NCBI GenBank assembly: GCA_018714445.1
Contig: DVNK01000037.1
Location: forward strand, 1 to 64,000
Direction: 5' to 3'
DNA from: Candidatus Fimadaptatus faecigallinarum
GTDB lineage: Bacteria; Bacillota; Clostridia; Christensenellales; Aristaeellaceae
DNA length: 64,000 nucleotides
Below are positions 58,713-64,000 of this stretch, piece after piece. The notes below the pieces were generated by a model. That model ran no database searches and was not told the DNA's origin. It saw only the letters and a list, made by a program, of their open reading frames with translations. Position 1 is the first letter of the stretch. Each line of letters starts with the position of its first letter. The position numbers and the translations under genes are program-made.

Positions 58713-59624
58713 ATGTGGAGCATTATCGCAACCTGGGACTTTGCGCAGACGCCGGTGAGCACCGTCGCGCAGCTGCTGGGCGACGGCGCAAGCGCGCTGG
58801 ATGCCGTCGTCAAGTGCGGTTCAATGGTCGAAGACGACGAAAGCGTGGACACAGTGGGCTATGGCGGACTGCCCAACGCTCGCGGTGAGCTGGAGCTGGA
58901 CGCCGCCATAATGGATGGCCGCGCATTGGACATCGGCGCGGTCTGTGCGCTCAAGCGCCATCGCCATGCGCTTGAAGTCGCGCGCAAGCTGCTCTATCAG
59001 CGCCATAACATGCTCGTGGGCACGCCCGCCGACGAGTTCGCAGAGGCGCATGGCCTGCCGCCGACCGAAATGCTGACCGAAAAGGCGCTTGAAAAATATC
59101 GCAAGCTCGCCGCTGAACGGCCAGGCGAGCTGTTCGGCCACGACACTGTGGGCATAGTCGCCCTGGGCCGCGACGGCAACATCGCCGCCGGCACGTCCAC
59201 CAGCGGCATAGGCCTTAAAATGCCCGGACGCGTAGGCGATTCACCGCTGCCCGGTTGCGGATACTACGCCGACAACGCCTCGGGCGGCGCTGCCGCGACC
59301 GGCATGGGCGAGGACATAATGCGCACATGCACCTGCTTTTACGCATGCGAGCTGCTGCGCGCCGGCGCAAGCGCTCAACAGGCGGCCGATGGTGCCGTGC
59401 TGCGCGCCCACCAGGAGCTGACCCGCCGTGGTCGCGAGAGCGGCAACGTGGCGTTGGTGGTTATGGACAAGTCCGGCAACTTCGCCGGCGCCGCCAATCA
59501 CGAGGGCTTCGCCTTCGCCGCCGCAAGCGAGACCTGTCCGCCCAAGCTCTACAAGGTACAGCCAGTGATAACCCGCCAGTCGTCAAATACCAAGCTTGAA
59601 ATCTACAACAACATAGCGCCATGA
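58713..59624 (+). CDS. Ntn-hydrolase of the glycosylasparaginase / isoaspartyl peptidase family
   Basis: 303 residues from ATG 58713 (AGAGG 8 nt upstream). The precursor would self-cleave before the Thr in HDTVGIVALG (about residue 145), the start of the beta chain; supporting blocks are DAVVKCGSMVEDDESVDTVGYGG, GTSTSGIGLKMPGRVGDSPLPGCG and GAAATGMGEDIMR, the pattern of aspartylglucosaminidases. It would split N-glycan-linked asparagine or isoaspartyl dipeptides. No signal peptide. With the fucosidase and beta-galactosidase it fits catabolism of host-type glycopeptides. The gene has its own promoter. Confidence 0.88.
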   Translation: MWSIIATWDFAQTPVSTVAQLLGDGASALDAVVKCGSMVEDDESVDTVGYGGLPNARGELELDAAIMDGRALDIGAVCALKRHRHALEVARKLLYQRHNMLVGTPADEFAEAHGLPPTEMLTEKALEKYRKLAAERPGELFGHDTVGIVALGRDGNIAAGTSTSGIGLKMPGRVGDSPLPGCGYYADNASGGAAATGMGEDIMRTCTCFYACELLRAGASAQQAADGAVLRAHQELTRRGRESGNVALVVMDKSGNFAGAANHEGFAFAAASETCPPKLYKVQPVITRQSSNTKLEIYNNIAP

Positions 59625-59749
59625 CCACGCTGCGCCGCGCCCGGGATCGCATGCCGGACGCGGCGCTTGTTTGCATGGACTTGCGTGGCACGCGTGCTCG
59701 CCGCGCTGCGGCCCCCGCCGAATGCTACATCGTTTATCGCAGATTAAAG

Positions 59750-60063
59750 CCTTGCGCACGCACGGGTCTGCGGTGCCCGATTGAAATGCCAACAGCCTGA
59801 GTCGCGCATTGTTCACGCGCGCGGAGCTGCGGTGCCCAATTGAACCGCCGCCAGCCTACGCCGCACCTTGCGCACATGCGCGGGGCTGCGGCATCCGACT
59901 TAAATACCGCCAACCTGAACCGCGCATTGTTCACGCGCGCGGAGCTGCGGTGCCCAATTGAACCGCCGCCAACCTGAACCGCGCATTGTTCACGCGCGCG
60001 GAGCTGCGGTGCCCAATTGAACCGCCGCCAGTCTGAGCCGCGCATTGCGCTCGCACGGAGCTG
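59750..60063. repeat. Tandem array, unit 59 bp
   Basis: Five copies with GGAGCTGCGGTGCCCAATTG, AACCGCCGCCAACCTGAACC and GCGCATTGTTCACGCGCGC; the GGAGC starts at 59823, 59882, 59941 and 60000 are exactly 59 bp apart. Bases 59625-59749 contain no gene. Confidence 0.9.
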
Positions 60064-60098
60064 TGGCCACGAACACATCGCATAGGTCAACGCATTAT

Positions 60099-60138
60099 AA
60101 AACTGCTTCCGCGCTGCGCTCGCAGTGGAAGCAGTTTT
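60099..60138. terminator. Bidirectional intrinsic terminator after the ZIP gene
   Basis: AAAACTGCTTCC / GGAAGCAGTTTT, 12-bp perfect stem with A and T runs on both sides. It closely resembles the terminator at 53130-53168. Confidence 0.88.
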
Positions 60139-60166
60139 GTGTATTTGATTCAAGTTAAAGCGCGAC

Positions 60167-60949
60167 TTAGCCCAGCGCTACGTCCAGCAGCATCATGAGT
60201 GCAAATCCCAAAGCCACGCCTATCGTGCCGGTGTTGGTGTGGGGCTCGCTCTGAGATTCGGGTATCAGTTCCTCCACGACTACATATATCATCGCGCCCG
60301 CTGCAAATGCCAGTATGAACGGCAACAGCTGCGATATAGCCGACGTAAGCATCAGCGTCGCCACCGCGCCCAACGGTTCCACTACGCCCGACAAAAAGCT
60401 ATAGCCGAACGCCTTGCCCCGGCTCATCGACGCGCTGCGCAGTGGCATCGATATTATCGCGCCCTCCGGCACGTTCTGTATCGCTATGCCCGCCGCCAGC
60501 GTCAGCGCACCCGCCGTGGATACCGCGCCGCCCTCGCCCAGCATGCCCGCCAGCACTACGCCCACCGCCATGCCCTCGGGCAGATTGTGCAGCGCGACCG
60601 CCAGCGCCAACATGGCCGTGCGGTTCAATCGCGAATGCGCGCCTTCCGGCTTATCTGTATTCAGATGCAGATGCGGTATCAGCATGTCCAGCCCCAGCAG
60701 GAATCCCATGCCCGCCAGGAATCCGCCCACTGCCGGCAGCCACGCCGGACTGCCCGCCGCCTCTGCCATGTCCATGGCCGGTATCAACAGCGACCATACC
60801 GACGCCGCTATCATCACGCCCGATGCAAAACCCAACAGCGCCTTCTGTGGCTCAGCCCCTATGTCGCGCCTGAGCACGAACACCGATGCCGCGCCCAGCG
60901 TCGTGCCCAGCAACGGCAGCATAAGTCCCACCAGTATGCCCATGTCCAT
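60167..60949 (-). CDS. ZIP family divalent metal transporter
   Basis: 260 residues with eight hydrophobic segments. The binuclear metal site is visible in TM4 (ALHNLPEGMAVG) and TM5 (IAIQNVPEGAIIS), and a His cluster in the TM3-4 loop (PHLHLNTDK). ZIP proteins bring Zn2+, Fe2+ or Mn2+ into the cytoplasm. GGAGG lies 9 nt before ATG. A palindrome overlaps the -10 of its promoter (60986-61008). A DtxR/MntR-type regulator is encoded 0.6 kb upstream on the same strand and is a plausible regulator. Confidence 0.93.
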   Translation of the reverse strand: MDMGILVGLMLPLLGTTLGAASVFVLRRDIGAEPQKALLGFASGVMIAASVWSLLIPAMDMAEAAGSPAWLPAVGGFLAGMGFLLGLDMLIPHLHLNTDKPEGAHSRLNRTAMLALAVALHNLPEGMAVGVVLAGMLGEGGAVSTAGALTLAAGIAIQNVPEGAIISMPLRSASMSRGKAFGYSFLSGVVEPLGAVATLMLTSAISQLLPFILAFAAGAMIYVVVEELIPESQSEPHTNTGTIGVALGFALMMLLDVALG

Positions 60950-60985
60950 AACCCGTCACCTCCGGCCCATGCGGCCTGTATGCCG

Positions 60986-61008
60986 CCGGCGTATATTATA
61001 TACACCGG
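60986..61008 (-). promoter_or_regulatory. Promoter -10 with overlapping palindrome upstream of the ZIP gene
   Basis: TATAAT at 60995-61000 (minus strand) lies in the centre of a near-perfect 23-bp palindrome (CCGGCGTATAT... ATACACCGG). The -35 (TTTAAG, 18 bp away) is weak. A repressor bound here would block the promoter. Confidence 0.5.
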
Positions 61009-61084
61009 CCGCGTTCGACTTAAACCGACATCACACCCGCCTGGGCTGCTCAAAACCTCTGACCGCGCCGCTTTAATCGCCTGC

Positions 61085-61350
61085 GTGCAGGTGCGTGTTG
61101 CGCGGCTGGCTGCGGCCGGATTTGGCCGACGGTGTGCGCAATTGCATGGGTTGAACGGCTGGTTGCTGTCTGATTAGGCCAGCGATTTATGCAATTGCAT
61201 GGGTTGAATAGCCGGTTGCGGCCGGATTGGCCCGGCGATTTGCGCAATTGCACAGATTCAACGGCTGGTCCCGGTCGGATTGGCCCGACGGTATGCGCAA
61301 TTGCATGGGTTGAATTGCCGGTTGCAGCATGATTGGCCGATGGCGCAGGC
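61085..61350. repeat. Tandem array, unit 53 bp
   Basis: Five copies with GCAATTGCATGGGTTGAA and GGTTGCGGCCGGATTGGCC; GGGTTGA-type starts at 61148, 61201, 61254 and 61307 are exactly 53 bp apart. G+T-rich on the plus strand. No gene in the flanking bases 61351-61523. Confidence 0.88.
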
Positions 61351-61523
61351 TATTATCTGTCTTGTCAATCGATTGAGGCCGGATTTGGCCAACGAAGAAT
61401 TTGCTTATTCGTACTGAACAGCGGCCGCGCTCGGGCTTGGCTGTCTGCGCGAGCAAATGGAGTTGTATGCAACTGCCTGCGGCCATGCCAAACCTCGCAC
61501 GACCGCGCCTTGATGCGCTGGCC

Positions 61524-61898
61524 TCAATTCAGGCCCTCCTGTTCGGCGTGACGGCGCATCGCCTCGAATGTCTCGTCGCTTATGTCGTGTTCCAGCTTGC
61601 ACGCGTCGGCCCGCGCCGTCTGTGCGCTGACGCCTATGCGCTCAAGAAAGCATGTCAGCAGCTTATGGCGCTCATATATGCGCGAGGCTATCGCCATGCC
61701 CTTGTCGGTCAGCGTTATCAAGCCCTCACGATCCATGGTTATATAGCCGTTCTCACGGAGCCGCTTGGTCGCGTAGCTCACGCTGGGCTTGGTCACGCCC
61801 AGCTCGGCCGCTATGTCTATTGAGCGTATGTAGCCGTGACGCTCCTGCATCATCAGCATTGCCTCCAGGTAGTCTTCGGATGATTTGAGTATCTGCAT
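61524..61898 (-). CDS. DtxR/MntR family metal-dependent transcriptional regulator
   Basis: 124 residues from ATG 61898 (GGGAGG 7 nt upstream). The winged helix is SSEDYLEAMLMMQERHGYIRSIDIAAELGVTKPSVSYATKRLRENGYI; the dimerisation/metal domain has GMAIASRIYERHKLLTCFLERIGV and KLEHDISDETFEAM with the His and Glu ligands typical of MntR. It lacks the SH3-like domain of DtxR, so it is the short MntR type. With Mn2+ or Fe2+ bound it represses metal uptake genes, probably the ZIP gene and its own operon. Confidence 0.92.
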   Translation of the reverse strand: MQILKSSEDYLEAMLMMQERHGYIRSIDIAAELGVTKPSVSYATKRLRENGYITMDREGLITLTDKGMAIASRIYERHKLLTCFLERIGVSAQTARADACKLEHDISDETFEAMRRHAEQEGLN

Positions 61899-61930
61899 AG
61901 CCTTTCCTCCCGCGAGTACTTGCATAATAT

Positions 61931-61946
61931 GTTATCATACGCTAAC
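61931..61946 (-). promoter_or_regulatory. Candidate operator upstream of the MntR-like gene
   Basis: GTTAGCGTATGATAAC, an inverted repeat GTTA/TAAC just upstream of the MntR-like gene. Half-site spacing is like the site at 62094-62107. Confidence 0.45.
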
Positions 61947-62010
61947 CCAAAAATCAATCGCCCCGCACGCAAATAATCGCAACATATGCCCGAAAATCTG
62001 CGCGCCACTA

Positions 62011-62039
62011 TTGACAAATTTGAGCCGTTTTGATATTAT
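62011..62039 (+). promoter_or_regulatory. Sigma-A promoter of the DUF2325 gene
   Basis: TTGACA (62011-62016), 17-bp spacer, TATTAT (62034-62039). Confidence 0.8.
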
Positions 62040-62093
62040 AAACCCAGTTAGAGTACTTTAACCGCATTGTGGCATTATTTTTTCGAGCATGAG

Positions 62094-62107
62094 TTAGATA
62101 CATCTAA
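62094..62107 (+). promoter_or_regulatory. Perfect palindrome in the DUF2325 leader
   Basis: TTAGAT-AC-ATCTAA, 13 bp before the AGGAGG-containing ribosome site. It shares the TTAG-N6-TAA layout with 61931-61946, so the adjacent MntR-like regulator could bind both. Confidence 0.5.
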
Positions 62108-62126
62108 TACAGGCAGGAGGGTAAAT

Positions 62127-62423
62127 ATGAGCATCATCATAATCGGCGGCAATGAGTGCATGGAGCGCGCATATGCCCAGGCATGCCGCCAGTTCGGCTG
62201 CCAGGCCAAGATATTCACGCGCCGTCACAAGGACCTGCAACACGTGTTCGGCTGTCCCGACCTGTGCATACTGTTCACCAGCACCGTGTCTCACAACATG
62301 GTCAAGATAGCCGCCGCCGAGGCGCGCAAACGCCGCGTGCCACTCGCGCGCAGCCACACCAGCTCGCTGTCAGCGCTGAACGCCCTGCTTGAGCAATTCT
62401 GCGGGCAGCGTCCAGACGGCTGA
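62127..62423 (+). CDS. DUF2325 domain protein
   Basis: 98 residues from ATG 62127 (AGGAGG 6 nt upstream). The pattern is that of DUF2325: IIIIGGNECMERAYAQACRQFGCQAKIFTRR, then CPDLCILFTSTVSHNMVKIAAAEARKRRVPLARSHTSSLSALNALL. The strand-helix order fits a small Rossmann-like domain, function unknown. The gene is divergent from the MntR-like regulator, with palindromes in both promoter regions, so a link with metal homeostasis is plausible but not shown. Confidence 0.85.
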   Translation: MSIIIIGGNECMERAYAQACRQFGCQAKIFTRRHKDLQHVFGCPDLCILFTSTVSHNMVKIAAAEARKRRVPLARSHTSSLSALNALLEQFCGQRPDG

Positions 62424-62599
62424 AAAGCCTGACGTCAATGACAATATCGTTTTATCAGATTCTGCTTAATAATGAAGGCGCGTACTGAACCGACATGCCT
62501 CAAGTGATACGCGCCAGTGCATCAATCAATTTGCAAGCTGCGCAATCAGTGTATGCAATTCAAGCTATGCATCGGGCAATCGCGGGGTCGCATTGCAGT

Positions 62600-62705
62600 G
62601 AATGTGCAGCACACATTCATTGTGCAGCACATTGGATTCGCATGATTGCGTACCCCAATGCTCAAACAACGTCTGAATGCGCGCCGGCGACACCGGCGCG
62701 CATTC
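62600..62705. terminator. Two hairpins between the DUF2325 and HTH genes
   Basis: GAATGTG-CAGCA-CACATTC at 62600-62618 and GAATGCGCGCCGG-CGACA-CCGGCGCGCATTC at 62675-62705 (13-bp perfect stem). The second is 17 bp beyond the HTH gene stop and probably ends its transcript; U-runs are weak. Nothing else in 62424-62721. Confidence 0.55.
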
Positions 62706-62721
62706 ATGGTCGTGCGGCCGG

Positions 62722-63738
62722 TCAGCGCTCGCCGCGCGCCCGAAGCAGCGCGTCGCAACCTGCGCTGACCGCCGGGTACAGCACGCCCGCCACCACCCAT
62801 ATCAGCCAGCTCAGCTCCCATCTTGCCGTCAGGAAGCTCACGCTCAGATATACCGCTACCGCCGTCATCCAATATGCCAGCACAATCGCGCCGCGCACGC
62901 CCTGCACCGCCTTGCGCCGGGGCGTGTACTCGCCCTCCTGCAACAGCCGCTCGAACCCGGCCCACACCACGCCCACGCGTATAAAGCTGATTGCTCCCGC
63001 GCCCGCTATGGCCAGCAGCGCCGCCAGCATGCTGACCATCAGCAGCGCGTTCTCGCCGTTAATCATTATCCCCATGAACAGCGGCAGCACCGCCGCCACG
63101 CACAGGCTGGTTCCCACTACGTTGCCGCGCGCGTATTCTGGCCGGAACTGCTCGCGGCGCTCTTTTATAGCGCCGGTCACGCCGTACTCGGTCTCAAACG
63201 GCTCCCTATCCAGGTATTCAAAGCGCGCCGTGCGGTTGCCGCACGCCACGAACACCGCGCACGCCGCCGCCACCAGCGCTACCAGCACCACCATGCCCAC
63301 ACCCATCGCCATCCCCTCGGACAGCAGCGCATACGGCGGCGCGCTCAGCACACCCAGCACCAACAGACACACCGGCGATATCACGCACGCAAACGTCGCC
63401 CAACTCATGGGGACCGCCGTGGACGCCTTGGCCTTTATGAACGCGTTGGCCTCCTCCAGGCTGACCCGCCGCAGCGCAGGCATCGCCTGCCCCACGTCGA
63501 CGCATGACTGATCCCGCGCCATACCGGGCGATGGCAGTTCCTGCTCATCCTTGAGCAGGCAGTCCACGCTCACCCCGAACAGCTCCGACAGCTGCAACAG
63601 CCGGTCTATATCGGGTATCGACTGCGCGCCCTCCCACTTGGATACCGACTGACGCGACACGCCCAGCTGCTGCGCCAGCTCCTCCTGCGACCAGCCGCTG
63701 CGCTTGCGCAGTTCGATAAGTTTGTCGGCGAATATCAT
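62722..63738 (-). CDS. XRE-family regulator with a multi-pass membrane domain
   Basis: 338 residues from ATG 63738 (GGGAGG 11 nt upstream). Residues about 4-60 are a Cro/C1-type HTH (IFADKLIELRKRSGWSQEELAQQLGVSRQSVSKWE). A linker with an amphipathic helix follows, then six or so hydrophobic segments (from about residue 127: WATFACVISPVCLLVLGVL, MAMGVGMVVLVALVAAACAVFVACG, VVGTSLCVAAVLPLFMGIMI, LMVSMLAALLAIAGAGAISFI, and two near the C-terminus). A DNA-binding head on a membrane anchor suggests a membrane-tethered one-component sensor. The genes it controls are not evident. Confidence 0.85.
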   Translation of the reverse strand: MIFADKLIELRKRSGWSQEELAQQLGVSRQSVSKWEGAQSIPDIDRLLQLSELFGVSVDCLLKDEQELPSPGMARDQSCVDVGQAMPALRRVSLEEANAFIKAKASTAVPMSWATFACVISPVCLLVLGVLSAPPYALLSEGMAMGVGMVVLVALVAAACAVFVACGNRTARFEYLDREPFETEYGVTGAIKERREQFRPEYARGNVVGTSLCVAAVLPLFMGIMINGENALLMVSMLAALLAIAGAGAISFIRVGVVWAGFERLLQEGEYTPRRKAVQGVRGAIVLAYWMTAVAVYLSVSFLTARWELSWLIWVVAGVLYPAVSAGCDALLRARGER

Positions 63739-64000
63739 ACCACACTGTCCCTCCCATACCTCAACTTGTGTCACGGCTCACCACCGGCCATGGCCCAAGT
63801 ATACCATAATATCCGGTTGCACGCCACCAACCGGCGCTTTGCAATCTGTCAACCAGCGGTTGCGGGCGGCCAAACATGGCGCAAAGGCGGGCATGTGCGG
63901 CGCGGATGGCAGGCTGGCACTGCATTACGCGGTCAGGCACTACGCGATGCCGGACAGCTGAGGCGTGGATGAATGGAGCGCATATCGCGATGCCGGGCAG
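63739..64000. other. Window end, no gene recognised
   Basis: A TATACT/TATTAT pair near 63798-63810 may be the promoter of the HTH gene but has no clear -35. The remainder has no supported frame. Confidence 0.5.

Noticed and set aside
60239-61177. A 312-codon plus-strand frame opposite the ZIP gene
   Set aside because: Shadow of the ZIP gene, Arg/His/Gln-rich and without a ribosome site.

Overview
The window looks like chromosome from a GC-rich, endospore-forming member of the Firmicutes (class Clostridia; possibly a gut Christensenellales- or Oscillospirales-like lineage, though the order cannot be fixed from sequence alone). The reasons are dipicolinate synthase genes (dpaA/dpaB), an FtsK/SpoIIIE translocase, a BclA-like collagen repeat protein, a cysteine-rich coat-like protein, AGGAGG ribosome binding sites, sigma-A promoters of the TTGACA-N17-TATAAT type, many intrinsic terminators, and the order ftsK-rimO-pgsA-cinA-recA that is typical of Firmicutes. 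Glycosidases (GH2, GH29, GH51) and a glycosylasparaginase-type hydrolase suggest a life on plant or host glycans.

Layout. 1-510: the C-terminal end of a tyrosine integrase next to tRNA-Arg(CCU), the edge of an integrated element lying to the left. 0.7-7.5 kb: yajC, a methyltransferase, a Cys-rich protein, a thioredoxin-like protein, glycerol-1-phosphate dehydrogenase and rny. 8-16 kb: lacZ, a MATE exporter, an AEC permease and a GH51 arabinofuranosidase, sitting between rny and recA. 16.7-26.2 kb: a flavin-type stress protein, recA, cinA, pgsA, rimO and an unusually long ftsK, all on the minus strand, with dpaA-dpaB divergent. 28.6-39.3 kb: a proton antiporter overlapping a P-II-like gene, an orphan solute-binding protein, a two-component system, two uracil-DNA-glycosylase paralogues, tag and an AI-2E-family permease. 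39.5-44.5 kb: a barrel-like protein of unknown function, an unrecognised protein, and an operon of Gfo/Idh oxidoreductase, DUF1893 protein and a ParB-like protein. 45.2-49.1 kb: GH29 fucosidase and two UroD-family genes, the second frameshifted. 49.6-55.5 kb: CvpA and a DUF5711-like protein, rsmG (frameshifted), an ECF S component behind a riboswitch-like leader, and a phosphodiesterase. 56-64 kb: the collagen-like spore protein, an Ntn hydrolase, a ZIP metal transporter, a DtxR/MntR regulator divergent from a DUF2325 gene, and a membrane-bound HTH regulator.

The most unusual content is non-coding. More than a dozen intergenic tandem arrays, unrelated in sequence (units from about 11-12 bp to 154 bp), fill the spaces between genes, so coding density is low. 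Three copies of a roughly 180-190 bp element with short terminal inverted repeats are each flanked by two copies of a locus-specific hairpin, as though a small mobile element inserts at terminator-like palindromes and duplicates them (24-31 bp). A leader RNA with a closed junction, an intrinsic terminator and a perfect sigma-A promoter precedes the ECF S gene and matches no riboswitch class known to me. The recA start is separated from its Shine-Dalgarno by a 6-bp hairpin that would restore normal spacing. Two single-site frameshifts (UroD-like gene, rsmG) lie in short G or GC runs and may be real or assembly errors.
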